DNA of 64,000 nt from Styela clava (taxonomy: Eukaryota; Chordata; Ascidiacea; Stolidobranchia; Styelidae). Below the pieces are notes generated by a model. It ran no database searches. It was not told the DNA's origin and saw only the letters and a list, made by a program, of their open reading frames with translations. Made by a program: the position numbers and the translations under genes. Below are positions 39,601-51,021 of this stretch, piece after piece. The stretch is from positions 10,054,974-10,118,973 of the forward strand of contig NC_135259.1 of NCBI RefSeq assembly GCF_964204865.1. The letters are read 5' to 3'. How positions within the stretch are numbered: the first letter of the stretch is position 1; each line of letters opens with the position of its first letter.

Positions 39601-42600
39601 TAGTTTTGATAAGGGCCACACTAAATGGCTTGGCGGGCCGGATTGTGGCCCTGGGCCACCTGTTGCACACCCCAGGTCAGTTAAAATACTGTTATATGTA
39701 AGTGATATCCACGGAAAAGCTTCCAAAATATGCTGTGAGAGAATTTTCTCATACTTCAGAATCTTGAAAAATGGCTCTGCATTAGCAGCCATGGCTAGGT
39801 AGATATCTACTGTAGTTCAGAAGTATCCACCTCACCCAGGGGATATCAGATTGAATAGGCAATGCCGAACGAGAAAAAATTCCAGTTCTCCCTATATCGT
39901 TAAATATCAATGGCTGCTTTAAACAGGTTTATTTCGGAGCACAAGGTCTGAAAAAGCGTTGTATATTCTTAGACCACCAGTTTGAGAGCCATTGATCCAT
40001 GAAATCCCCAAATCCAAAGTTCAAATGATGATTTTTAAATTTTTTCGAATATCCGTTTCCATAGTAATACCCAATTTTTTATATCCATATACACAGGCTT
40101 TGTTATCTCCAGCGTCATATGAGAACCCATCTTCAACCATCGGATGAAAATCAAGAATTCAACCCGCTGAAACCATGTAACTGCCCTGAATGCGGGAAAC
40201 GTTGCTTAACTGCTCATCATTTACGAGGCCACATGCAGCGCAAGCACTTTGCCAAAAACAAACAAAATTATACTCAGTTCATATTGAAGTATGGACACTT
40301 GGAGTCGATTGGATCGGGTCCTGGTGCTCTCGTCAATTCTAAAAAAGGCAAAGGGAGGCAAAAGAAAGCAAACAAGTTTAGTAACTCGACAAATGTTGTT
40401 GCTTTTGGACAGTCACATAATATACAAGGTATGTTTTTTTTTCCACCCATCTTGCAGTGTGCCATATATGACTAAGCGTAGCATTTGGTCAACCATAATG
40501 GCGTATAGAATTTTTGGAGAGGACGCGAAGCTAATTAAAAATTATGAGTCAAGTCAAAGGTTATTCAAGGAATTTCATATTTGGTTATTTATATTAGTTA
40601 TTTATAAAACAAACCATCTTAATAGTCAAGATTTATCTTTATTAGGTTTGATTAAACAAAACGTCCTATATTTTCACTTCCATTGTTCAACACTACATGA
40701 TTACATGGATGGATTCATTTTTCAACATTTAAGGATTATTTATAATGTAAATGCATCAGCTACGATTGTGATTAAATGATTCGTTTTTCAGATACACCAC
40801 AAAAATCTTCAGTTTTTATGCCGTATTCTTCAACTGCCAACTCAAACACACTGTCCAATGTTCAAGTACAACAACAATATAATGGTTTGAATCATACCTC
40901 TGATATTGCAATACAAGTAAGTCTCAGCTGAATTATTTTCAAATGTTTTGTCTGGTTAAAAGTTAGATTGCGGTGATGAGATAAAACAAAAGATATAAAT
41001 CTTATATACTAACTTCTATAAGGTGTCTGAGCATTTGAATAAAATACTAAGTATGGCATTACGGTATTCTCATTTCAAATTATTAGGATAGGCTTTTCAT
41101 ATTTATTGACAAATGTAAAGAGCAACTTCAAACAGAAAATTTTCATGTATTTGTATATTATTATAATTAAACAATTACCTAGTTACTGAAAATCAATGTC
41201 AATCATAAATCAAGTGGTCCTATGCCACGTAAGGTCGCGAAACATGGCGGAGAATGTCTGGTCCAAAAAGTCAGTCCGTTTGTTTGTTTACTGATCTATA
41301 CACGGAATGATAAACGTAAAATTTTTGCATTACTGAAAAACTGATGTTAATTAAATATTCTCAAAGATCCAGATTCCTAATTAACCAAAGATTCTAAATT
41401 AACCAATGATAATGTGACCTCGTTAATTAGAGTTTGTACTGTAAAATCATTTCAGCTTGATATTAGTAAGCTGGTTGCCCAAATGAAATGCCAAACATCA
41501 GGACAAATGTAATAAAAAAACATTGAGTTTATTCTATATTATTGTAAATTTCAGGTCTATATATTTAGTTTTAAGTCATTTTTAGTGTAAATATTATTCT
41601 TTTCTTATCAAAAGTTTGTTTAAATATGTTTTGGATAGTTGTGTATGAAAATTTATGATTTGTAATAAATACAGTAAATTGCAATATTAGTGAAATGCAA
41701 GAAATTAATATGTAAATGGCATTTGAAATTTAAAAAAATAAAGAAAACTTTATTCGTTTGTTAAATTACATCACAATATATGTCACAAACTACATCTATC
41801 TAAAAATATGCTTTTAAGTATATATTATCAAAATACATCAAAAACTGTTTGCGTCCCTTGGCACAATTCCCAAAATACAACGCGGCCCTTGAAACCCCAC
41901 AAGTTTGACACCCCTGCTCTAAAACATTTCCCAAGGAAAATTTGAGCTTATGATAAGTTTAAATTGAATTTTTGTCATTTCAGGGTGTCTGTCAATCATC
42001 TTCTACACCTACCAACTTACCTTTGCAGCCCAATTTCAATTATTACAATCAGCAAGTTGTAAGCCAACCAAATACAGAAAATACCGGAAGCATTCAATCT
42101 TTTGAACATGAATCATACAACGCTAATAATCAAATGCAGAATATTGAAACCTACTTTAGCAATATGTCACAACCGTCAATTGAAAATATACACATTGAAA
42201 AATCAAATCCTGATGAAGCCCAGAAACGTAACAAAGAAAGGAAATGTGTCAAGAAGTGCCTGCCCTTTCGCTGTCAACACTGCCGACTGCGTTCATTTGC
42301 CAGCCTAGCCATGCTCCGAAGTCACATGTCAGTTGTACATAACGCATATCTCAAGAGACAAGTTTGTCTCTCCTGTGGTCTGAGCTTCCACAAACGAGCT
42401 CATTTGAAATCGCACATGATACAAGCACACCAATCTGACATTGCCGGAACGAAAAAGCAGAAAAAGATTACTTCAGAAGAAAAACATGAGAAAACAACGG
42501 TTCCTATGTTGGAGTACGCTCCGTCACCTTCATATCCTATTCAACTGCATAACTTGAGTAACCCAACTTTGACGTCTTATTACGCTCCAAACCAACAGAT

Positions 42601-42715
42601 ATACTATGGATACGATCCATTATCTCCTGCTATGGTTCCGTCACCAAATATGCAATCTGCATATAATACCAATACTCTTCAGTCTACCACACATATTTCA
42701 TTGGTTCAAACATAA
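27663..42715 (+). CDS. Large C2H2 zinc-finger protein, eleven fingers (twelve exons)
   Basis: Probable nuclear DNA-binding protein. Coding exons: 27663-27698, 29276-29441, 32726-32821, 33236-33960, 34157-34326, 34545-34727, 36625-36818, 37400-38424, 39067-39242, 40097-40428, 40792-40916, 41984-42715. Their sum is 3960 nt, 1319 aa, with every junction in phase. The N-terminal third (exons 1-4) is low-complexity Pro/Gln/His/Tyr-rich. Fingers 1-5 come from exons 4-7 (beginning Y-Q-C-P-K-C), a second disordered region fills exon 8, fingers 6-9 come from exons 8-10, and fingers 10-11 are in exon 12, followed by a Tyr/Pro-rich tail. Exon 8 contains a basic K-K-S-Q-R-R-Q-R-K-R-R segment that may be a nuclear localisation signal. 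The orthologue could not be named. A polyadenylation signal aataaa lies at about 42892. Confidence 0.92.
34785..34865 (+). repeat. Solo hAT-like terminus in zinc-finger gene intron 6
   Basis: The segment 'gggtttcccaaactggggtc' followed by 'tggcgggc' resembles the left end of hAT elements. No matching right end or TSD was found in the intron (34728-36624), whose remainder is AT-rich with no exon-like open frame. Confidence 0.35.
36868..37089 (+). mobile_element. About 222-bp MITE, copy B, with TSD (zinc-finger intron 7)
   Basis: The ends 'gggcgctccagaagtatgtgtacc' and 'ggtacacatactacgggagtacc' form imperfect inverted repeats, flanked by ccagttt at 36861-36867 and 37090-37096. Best-preserved member of the family with copies at 22709-22921 and 45637-45843. 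Confidence 0.75.
39308..39674. mobile_element. hAT MITE in zinc-finger gene intron 9
   Basis: The left end cagaggtgtgtaaca and the right end tgttgcacacccca are inverse repeats, and the subterminal sequence has the 'gcggacc.../...gggcc' pattern of hAT MITEs. No TSD was aligned with confidence. A solo right end of a similar element ('gtttgacacccctg') is at about 41902-41916 in intron 11. Confidence 0.55.
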
Positions 42716-44255
42716 TCAAAGATGTTAGAAATAAGAAAATCTTGAAAAATAAAAGTTGACTGCCTATTGCGCTATTATTTTGCATTTGTGTCCATCATAG
42801 GCCCAATATGATGTTTATGTTTAATTAATCAGTTTCTTTTACCCTTGTCCTTCAGTGTATATTATGATGTCATAATTTGATCATTCCTGCCAATAAACGA
42901 TCAAGTGTGTTTGTACTTTTATCCAAATGATCAAACTGTCATTTGTACTTGTTTGTAGTGTTTTTTATTTGTATATAGTTTAACTGTTGTGACGAAGTAG
43001 TGTTTTCTGACTGTAGTACTATTTGCACAACGTAATATTTCAACCTTCAAATGTGAGTTTTTTCAATGTATCATGTTATGCTATTATGTACCTTTTTATT
43101 GTCAACAACCCTGGTAAATTTTGTTACTGTGAAGATGCAAATTTCTTCATTGTTTGAAAATTTCAAACCAGTGTTTGGGAAAAAGCTCCTCAACTCCGAG
43201 TAGCGATTCTCGAAACTAAGTGAGCCGGGTTCAACTCCGACACTGGCGTTTTGTTTCTATGAAAATACCACTCCAACTAGGACATATGATGGCATTCCGA
43301 ATTTTTTTAATAAAAAAGGGAATCGGCCTTTTCAAATTGTATTTAAATCTAGCTTTAAAGTAAAAAAAAATTTATCATCCACACCAGGTTAGGAAAGATT
43401 TTGAAATGACATCCGACTGTGGGTCGTAAGCGAAAAATTCAAAAACATGGGTGTATGTAGTAAGTCTACTTTTTAAACTGTTAAGAACGTCTAATATACT
43501 TGATGACTTCTAAGATTCTGAAAATTTTTTGACTTCCATTAACATCATTTAAAATATGAAATTCAAACTGCAATGAATTCAAATTCTCGACTCCGAGCAG
43601 TTTGAAATTCAAACTTGGACTAGACAGCCATGAACTGACCATATTGAATTAAATCAAAAGCTGCTTGTATTCTCATTTTATCAAAACTAATGATGAAATT
43701 CATATTTTTTTTTTGAAATCGTTTTTATATATCGAATTCGCTCTAGTATGATGTTCCGAAGAGTAGTCATAACCAGTTATAGACCGTGAGGCAAGAGCAC
43801 TCTAATCATAAAAAGCAAGTGAAGAAATTCTTTATGGTGCAATGTTTACCTAAACATCAACAATCATTCCCACTGCTGTTTATCTATATTAATCATACCA
43901 TCTGTTGATCAACGAAAATTCATCTCATTACGGTTTTTATTACACATATTTCTGTACTTACTTTTTCAGCTTTTTAACCAGTATTTCATATAATACTAAT
44001 CTTGTGCTATTTTTGACCATTTTATTCTTCAGAAGCAATTTTTTTGCACATATTGCCAACCAACTTTTTTTTGACAATTCTCTGTAAGCAAGTACTTCAT
44101 TAACAATATAATACACAAGTCGTTATTTTTGCTAGAATTAATTTTTTGATTTTGATAATTCTGTGGTGCTTTTTATGTAAATGAAGTTGTATATGATGAA
44201 CAGTATTTATACGGAACACTAAATTGATGATAATTTAAATTTGGTATCATCTGCA

Positions 44256-44547
44256 ACAGTGGTTCTCAAACTTTTTAAGCCGCTTCCTCTTTTTAGAATT
44301 TGTCAAGTCTCGCTCCCCACCTCAAAAATAACTGATAGTAAGGTGAAAGTATGTTTTATTCAAAAAACACGTTGAAAATATGTGTACATAATGAAGAAAT
44401 GTAAACAATAAAGAAATATGAATGTCCAAAATAAGGCGGGCAAGATCAAATCTAACAAATATTTTTATTTTTAATTAGCTTCACGCCCCCTAAAAACATT
44501 GTCTACGCCCCCTTTGTGGGGCACACCCCACCGTTTGATAACCACTG
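44256..44547. mobile_element. hAT MITE, second copy of the 20044-20358 family
   Basis: The ends are cagtggttctcaaac and gtttgataaccactg. The flanks atctgcaa and atctataa agree at 6 of 8 bases. The interior aligns throughout with the copy in OAT intron 4. Confidence 0.75.
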
Positions 44548-45636
44548 ATCTATAAGTTGCGTGATAATATTTAAGTGTGTCGATCTTGAAAATTAGAAAA
44601 AAAAATTTACTAAGTTGAATGAAAATTTATGGATTGAAAATGAGAATTTATAGGCGCCTTTCATAAAAATTTTACATTGAAAAAAGAAGCCTGTAAAGTG
44701 TAAGCCTTTTTAATCAAAATTTTTTTATTCTGTATATAATTTTTAACATAATAACCATGTCTTAATGTAAAAAAACTAACCCAAGTGTTTTTATTTTTAC
44801 TCTGATCTTCCTGACAAGGATTTTTTATCAGAAAAACTAATCATGACATTTTTGTAGATATAAAAACAATAAGGGTAATTTTAGTTACATACAGTAGTTG
44901 GCAGTGTATTCACACTATTTCTTCGTCCAATTAGTGCCAAAGAGTGGAACTCTCTTGTTATTGAAAAAAATTGTTTTTTGCAGCATTTCAAGATTTCCTC
45001 AATAATTTTGAATTGATTTAGTGTTTGAAATGTATTGTCTTGAATAGTTTACATTAACCGAATCAACTGTTCTGGCATATCAGTGTTGACTAGAAATTAT
45101 ACCTTTATCAGTATCAATTAGGACCGAACAAACATACATTTAATTTGAATGATAGTATTCGTACATGGTGTTACTCTCAGATCTTAATTCCTGTAACTGT
45201 TTTGTTCAGTCCTTCGATTTTATGGTAATAAATATTGCATTTGTCGTAAAAGTCTTTGAGGCTGGTTTGATTTATTGCTGTCAAGGCGATGTGAACATAG
45301 GCACTACTTGCCAATTAAAGAACTGTATAGGCTTTACATGGTTGATATGTGTGGCGTCTACAAACCATGATAGAGGCTGTATACTAATGTCTTGCTTGCC
45401 TCTTCAACTCCTGGGAACAAAATACTTGGCTGGACTTTTAACTTGTTTAATGTCATAAATTGGAAACACTGATCAGTTGCAGCTTTCTTGACCATCAAGG
45501 TTATGCATCTAATGAAGGTAATCGGTTACCTATTTCCATATGATTAAGTAGTCTTCTCACTTTCCTCCCCCCAGGGATGAATATAAAAATCCTAACAGGT
45601 ATACTTATGTTCCAGTACTATGGTTGTGTTGTTATA

Positions 45637-45843
45637 TGGGTGCTCCAGAAGTGCGTTTACTAATGTGGAGGTAACTAATTTTGTTTGCCTACTTCACATC
45701 AAGTTGGGTAAAGGGACTGAAAACCTATGGGCAGGGGGGGTACATTCACTTGGCTAACACAAACAGTCCCCGAACTCGTAATAGAACTAAAATAAGTAAA
45801 ATCGGAATAAACGGTGGCCGAACCTGGTACACACACTCCTGCA
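45637..45843 (+). repeat. About 220-bp MITE, copy C
   Basis: Starts 'gggtgctccagaagtgcg', contains 'ggaggtaactaattttgttt' and 'aacacaaacagtccccgaac', and ends 'cacactcctgcag'. Direct orientation relative to copy B. It lies downstream of SDHAF3 and creates spurious open frames on both strands. Confidence 0.7.
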
Positions 45844-46129
45844 GTAAGTACCGATATATTTGTCGAACCGGAAGGAGCAAAGCTTTTTTCATCTGGAGAA
45901 CAATTACTCAATTGCAGACAGTTTGTATTATTTGTGAAGTTTTGAACAAAATTTCCTTCCAACTGGGGAAAGAAATATTATCAGGCAATTTACGAACAGA
46001 CAAAACCGTTGAATTCGAAACAAACATCTCATACTTGAGAACAAAAAAACAAATACAAAAATATTGGCATTCGAGTAATCGATGGTCTCAATTCTTCATA
46101 TTAGACTCGTTTAAACTTAACGAAATATT

Positions 46130-46432
46130 TTATTTATTCATTGTTGCATTAGGAATATCTTTTAAATCACTGTTTGTTGTTTCTTTTGTTGGATTTCCCC
46201 CAATTCTTTTCCAAACGTTAATATTATCAACAGGCTTATGAACAATTTCTTCTTCTCTAAAAAACCATTTGAATACTTTTACAATACCTAAATCAACCCT
46301 ACCACTTCTCATTTTCGTCATATCATGCAAAAAATTAAACTTTCGATAAACAGAAGTTTGATGGAACCATGCGCATCTTATAAACAAGTTTTTTGGTTGG
46401 CAAACAGAAAAGTGTAATTTTCGTAAAATCAT
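46130..46432 (-). CDS. Uncharacterised 100-aa protein, second ORF of SDHAF3 transcript
   Basis: The ATG at 46432 overlaps the TGA of SDHAF3 as ATGA. The product begins M-I-L-R-K-L-H-F and is rich in Arg, His, Ser and Phe with few acidic residues for about 40 residues, as in mitochondrial targeting sequences. It is followed by a basic-to-acidic soluble stretch (R-V-D-L-G-I-V-K-V-F-K-W-F-F-R-E-E-E). There is no clear membrane segment and no family recognised. Overlapping AATAAA hexamers sit on its stop codon (about 46129-46138), suggesting that a transcript carrying SDHAF3 also carries this frame. It could be a real co-encoded protein, a 3'UTR ORF by chance, or the mature exon of another gene. 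Confidence 0.5.
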   Translation of the reverse strand: MILRKLHFSVCQPKNLFIRCAWFHQTSVYRKFNFLHDMTKMRSGRVDLGIVKVFKWFFREEEIVHKPVDNINVWKRIGGNPTKETTNSDLKDIPNATMNK

Positions 46433-46815
46433 GATTTATCAGTATCGTGCCACTTCTCTTCTTCAATCCTAAACTGTGTACTTGGCTTCGAAGTTTCTTT
46501 CATCAATTCGTGCAACTGTACAATATGTCCACTATTGAAATCCGATTCCAACACGTTTTCTGATATATTTTCCCCTATATTTGGATTAAGCTCTTTTCCT
46601 TGTGACAGATTTTGACTAAGTTGTAACTCAAGTGTGTTTGCGTATTCTCTCCACTGTTCCAAAAAAGGCAACACAAATTCTGGTTTGGCCGTCTTGTGTT
46701 GTTTAAATTCCTGTTTGCAATATTGATCCCCAACAGCCTTCAAATCAGGCGGCAACAGTTGATGCAGTTTCAAAATACGCTTGTAGAGAGATCTCACTGT
46801 TCTTACATGAGACAT
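46429..46815 (-). CDS. SDHAF3: Succinate dehydrogenase assembly factor 3 (LYR family), single exon
   Basis: Mitochondrial matrix LYR-motif protein (yeast Sdh7/ACN9) that helps insert or protect the Fe-S subunit of complex II. The 128-aa product opens M-S-H-V-R-T-V-R-S-L-Y-K-R, with the L-Y-K-R LYR-type motif. It continues L-P-P-D-L-K-A-V-G-D-Q-Y and F-K-Q-H-K-T, both hallmark blocks of the family, and ends in a variable acidic tail with Q-L-H-E-L-M-K-E. Its length matches the vertebrate protein (about 125). The start ATG at 46815 is the only one giving the conserved N-terminus. It has no introns. The stop overlaps the start of a second frame. Confidence 0.93.
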   Translation of the reverse strand: MSHVRTVRSLYKRILKLHQLLPPDLKAVGDQYCKQEFKQHKTAKPEFVLPFLEQWREYANTLELQLSQNLSQGKELNPNIGENISENVLESDFNSGHIVQLHELMKETSKPSTQFRIEEEKWHDTDKS

Positions 46816-49803
46816 AGATGCTCAATTATAAGATTACATAAAACCTATGATCTACTAAAATTTATTTCAGCAACAATCAGTCTTGAAAAGAATCTGAAAT
46901 TCAGTGTTAAAAGTTTTAGCTAAGGCTGCCATTCACTGATTTATTTGACGAGGTATCTCATTGGGTAATCAGATAACTTTCACAAAGGAAGAGTCAAAAT
47001 CGAATATTATCTTAGGTTAGTTGTTTAAAAATGACAGATTATTTAACTCAAGTTTTTTTTTTTTAATATGTGTTAATACAAGAAAGTTCAACACATTACA
47101 CATCACCATCCAATATAATCCCCAACATCATTGTATGTTCCATTAATTCAGCATCAGTATCATCCAATTTTTTCAAATACATATTATCCAGTTATTGGGT
47201 CTCGTGTAGTTTCATACCTAATGTACTTCTAGTGGGCGTAGCATAACATATGTCAATTTGATATGTCAATCCTAACCCCCATCTGATTACGCCATCCAAA
47301 AATTAAATCGCTACGACATCACAATCACGTCTTAGAGCTTGCCAAATATACGCACGATCGACCGAAATGGCATTGGCGTCAGCGATAAAGAACTGACTGA
47401 CGTTATCGATCTCTCTATTGGAATCGTTGCGACGAGAAAACGAGAGAAATAACTGTTCGATTTCGGGTGCTCGTTTGCGCGTCTTGGATGGCAGTTCGTA
47501 TAGTTTGAAGGGCTCTATTACATCACTGTGGCGTCGTAATGACGTAATTTTTGAATGATTTAGTCAGGTTGGGGTTAGGATTGATACGTGAAAAAATTGT
47601 CATTCTACGCCCACTAGAAGTATGCTAGGTAAGAAACTACATGAGACCCCAGTTGTTTAATATTATCAAATATTTAAGATAATATAGTCAAAAATGTACA
47701 ATAGTTACATAAAACAAAAATGGCAATTAGCAAATGAATAATTCACACTATTAGTAATAAATTAAGTTAAAACAATCTTATCTTACATCTATCAGTAGGC
47801 CTACTTAGGGCTGATGTAGGCTACTTATGTCAAAAACATTGGCATAATATTTTTAATTTATTAACATAATTGTTATCATTCCTATGGGTTTCCAAATTAA
47901 GTCTGTGTTTCAACCCCCTTTTCCTTGAAATATAACATACCTTAAGTGGTTTTATACTGCGGCAGTATTGCGGTAGTTCAAAGAGCTTTAAACGCTGCAC
48001 AACCCCGGCATGTTGCAACTTGCAAGATCACAAAATGGCTTGAGACCAGAAAAGCTGCTGCAACCTTTGATCCCTTTAAAGGTCCTTACCATTTCACACC
48101 TTTATGTTAGTCGTTGATTTATGAAAGAATGAAATCACATGTGATTTTTTTTGCGTTTATGTTTTCCGTGCTTAAGAATTCATACATTTAATACTACAAA
48201 ATAAAATTTAATTTTCATCTTTCGAACCAGCGAACCTAACACTACCAGAAAAGTGGCGCTGGGACTCCATCCTCTGACTATCCAATGACCAGCATGAGAG
48301 CACATGGGAGTCGAAGCCTATGATGGGAGTCAGGGATAAACTGATAAAGGCATTGCTCAATGTCTGCATTTGTTCCATATGCGGTAAGTAGATGAGTACC
48401 GGTACCGTTGTTTGAAATCGCCAGTGCTCGTAGTAGCCACAATACCGGTAGTGAATTAATATACTATTTTGAAGCATAATACTATTATAATATTATTGTA
48501 TACCGGTAGCCTACAGCAAGATATAGCCTAGAATTTTTTGGAGCAAAATATTACATCATTTTTAATTATCACAGTAGTCTATTAAACTCAAAATAAATAC
48601 CGTATCGAATATTTGTATGATGAAATCATCTTGAAATAATTAACAGGACTCTATGGATTATCTGCAAATGTTTGTTTACTTGTTTGTAAATGTAATGCTG
48701 TAAGGTCCCAATTTCAGTATTTAATTAAATGTATTTTTATTATTCAATTATGGCAGTATGGAACAATTCACTCTGTGGAACCATAAAAACACACTATTAA
48801 ATACAAGCGGCCATAGGCTATGTGCCGTATTACCAGTACTAATACTAGAACACAGCTCATAGCTTCAATCATTTATGGTTATGGTTTTTCGTATTCAGAT
48901 ATTTGCATGTATAACGTTACTGATATTTATACAAAGTTTACAGAGGACTCTATCATTTAACAAGGGATTCAATCATCTAAGCCAGTACACAACCAGTTCG
49001 TACACTTGACGTTTCTTGTCACACCATACTGCCATACATATGGCAGTATGGTATTGTCCCTTGTACAGACAGGTTTCTTCACTCTAACCTTAACCCTAAT
49101 TGCTATCGCTTCGTCTTCTAATCTTAAACATTAAAACCGCCACCTTGTCGATATAGACTATCTTATTGTTACGGGACAAAAAATTGTTCGTAATCCTGTA
49201 GGATTAACGATCAATATTATGTTCAGCAATGAAAAATGATAATTTAAGCACCACAACACAGCAGTTGTTGCTTGGTGGATGAGCCCGGTTAAATGTTTTC
49301 ATCCTGGCATTGTTTTTCTGTTTTACTCGTGGCTTTAAAGTCGACAACAATTGACTTCCAAATCCCTGATGAAAAAAATTTGACCCCGGACTTGAGTTTA
49401 AGAAAAAATTTTGACTGCAGTTTAAGGCTCTCAAAATTAAATTTGATAAGAAAAACATTGGCGTACGCAAGCCTCCTGTAATACACTGTTAAGAACATTT
49501 ATTAAACTTGATGCCTTTTGAGTTTCTCAATAAAAATATGGTCATTGAAAAGTATGAAATTGCAACTCCCGATACAGTCTAAACTTCATTTCATCTTCCA
49601 AATCCAAGCAGTTTATAAAATCCAACTTCAGTAAATACATGCCAAACTCAGTCAATCGGAAGCCTACTTCAATACCTATATGATCTAATATTGAGGCAAG
49701 TGCGCGGGTAAATGATAAAATTATGTTTTTAGAATATATTTGGTAAACAGTAGGTCGTGGCTGGATTACACTAATGCATTCGGCAGTTTAATTTGACATC
49801 TGT
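46816..49803. other. Intergenic region, one MITE, no gene
   Basis: Apart from the element at 47197-47649, no gene or RNA was recognised. The frames at 47830-48018, 48208-48477 and 49204-49498 have no domain or splice support. 49230-49690 shares diverged words with 43160-43650, suggesting an old repeat pair. Confidence 0.4.
47197..47649. mobile_element. 453-bp MITE with about 50-bp terminal inverted repeats
   Basis: The left end 'gggtctcgtgtagtttcata' through 'cttctagtgggcgtagcata' is repeated inverted at the right end ('tctacgcccactagaagtat' to 'tttcatgagaccc'-like). The flanks cagttatt (47189-47196) and cagttgtt (47650-47657) agree at 7 of 8 bases. A solo end occurs in OAT intron 1 (16737-16812). 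The interior is unusually rich in CG-containing words. Confidence 0.78.
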
Positions 49804-51021
49804 ATGATTACTGATAGCGAAGGCGAAAAAGATATAAGCATGAATTCCTACTGTGCCAGGGAAATGCTTCTTTTTACTGGGAATTCCCATCCAGATCTTG
49901 CAAGATCCGTTGCAAACCGGCTTGGTATAAGAATAGGAACGTGTTCGGTTTATCAAAAGTCTAACAAAGAGTCAAGAGTTGAAATTGGAGAATCTGTGAG
50001 AGGAAAAGATATTTTTCTGTTGCAAACTGGCAGTCGAGATGTGAACGATGCAATTATGGAGTTGCTGATCATGGCATATGCATGCAAGACATCTTGTGCG
50101 CATAGAATTATCGGTGTCGTTCCGTACTTACCATACTCGAAGCAATGTAAAATGCGAAAGAGAGGATCTGTCGTTTCCAAGCTTGTTGCTACACTGTTAT
50201 GCAAAACTGGTTTGGATCACTTAATTACAATGGATTTGCATCAACGAGAAATTCAAGGATTTTTTGATGTTCCTGTTGACAATTTGAGAGCGTCTCCATT
50301 TCTAATCCAATATATTCAAGAAAATATTCCTGATTATAGGAACGCTGTCATAGTGGCTAAAACTCCTGCCTCTGCTCGCAAAGCGCAATCTTTTGCTGAA
50401 AGATTAAGATTGGGAATTGCGGTTATTCATGGTGAACCGCAAGAAGCTGACTCGGATCAAGCAGATGGACGCAACTCTCCACCACCATCTCAAAAACAAG
50501 ACTCCGCTTCGCTCGATTGGAAAAATACAGAAACACCTTTAGCTCATGGATTACAAGAGGAAGAAGATACTGCACCATCATCATCCTCTTACAGCCGAAG
50601 ACGAAATATTTCAATCGGCCATTTTGAAGGTCTTGAAATACCTATGTTAACAGCCAAAGAGAAACCTCCGATAAATGTCGTCGGCGACGTTGGTGGAAAA
50701 ATTGCCATCATTGTAGATGACATTATCGACGATGTTGATCCTTTCGTGGCAGCTGCCAACGTGCTCAAAGACCGTGGTGCATATAAGGTATATGTGATGG
50801 CATCCCATGGAATACTCTCTTCTGATTCACCAAGAATATTGGAAGGATCCAGCATTGATGAAGTTGTCGTCACTAACACAGTTCCACACGAACTGCAAAA
50901 GTTGCAATGCCACAAAATCAAAACTGTTGATATTTCGTTTATTCTTTCTGAAGCAATTCGACGAATTCATCATGGTGAGAGCATGAGTCATCTTTTCCGA
51001 AATATCGCCTTGGATGAATGA
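49804..51021 (+). CDS. PRPSAP: PRPP synthetase-associated protein, single exon
   Basis: Non-catalytic, regulatory partner of ribose-phosphate pyrophosphokinase (PRPS) in the cytosolic PRPP synthetase complex. The 405-aa product retains [45 protein letters not shown] and V-D-D-I-I-D-D. As in vertebrate PRPSAP1/2, a hydrophilic insertion (about residues 215-285, Ser/Gln/Glu/Arg-rich) interrupts the second domain, and the PRPP-loop T-C-G-T of active PRPS is replaced (D-V-D-P-F). It lacks introns in the coding region. The ATG at 49804 is used; a second ATG at 49840 is possible and would drop 12 non-conserved residues. Whether it is a PRPSAP1 or PRPSAP2 orthologue cannot be told. Confidence 0.95.
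   Translation: MITDSEGEKDISMNSYCAREMLLFTGNSHPDLARSVANRLGIRIGTCSVYQKSNKESRVEIGESVRGKDIFLLQTGSRDVNDAIMELLIMAYACKTSCAHRIIGVVPYLPYSKQCKMRKRGSVVSKLVATLLCKTGLDHLITMDLHQREIQGFFDVPVDNLRASPFLIQYIQENIPDYRNAVIVAKTPASARKAQSFAERLRLGIAVIHGEPQEADSDQADGRNSPPPSQKQDSASLDWKNTETPLAHGLQEEEDTAPSSSSYSRRRNISIGHFEGLEIPMLTAKEKPPINVVGDVGGKIAIIVDDIIDDVDPFVAAANVLKDRGAYKVYVMASHGILSSDSPRILEGSSIDEVVVTNTVPHELQKLQCHKIKTVDISFILSEAIRRIHHGESMSHLFRNIALDE

Larger units (their letters stand above)
42716..46129. other. Intergenic region with MITEs, no gene
   Basis: Zinc-finger 3'UTR to about 42900, then AT-rich sequence. Around 43172-43254 a short segment begins cagtgtttgggaaaa and ends ctccgacactgg, resembling a very short hAT derivative. 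Words around 43480-43560 recur in diverged form at 49484-49540. The frame at 45165-45458 shows no domain. Confidence 0.4.

Noticed and set aside
45681-46241. 186-codon plus-strand frame
   Set aside because: Begins in MITE copy C and runs antisense across the frame downstream of SDHAF3; composition is not protein-like.
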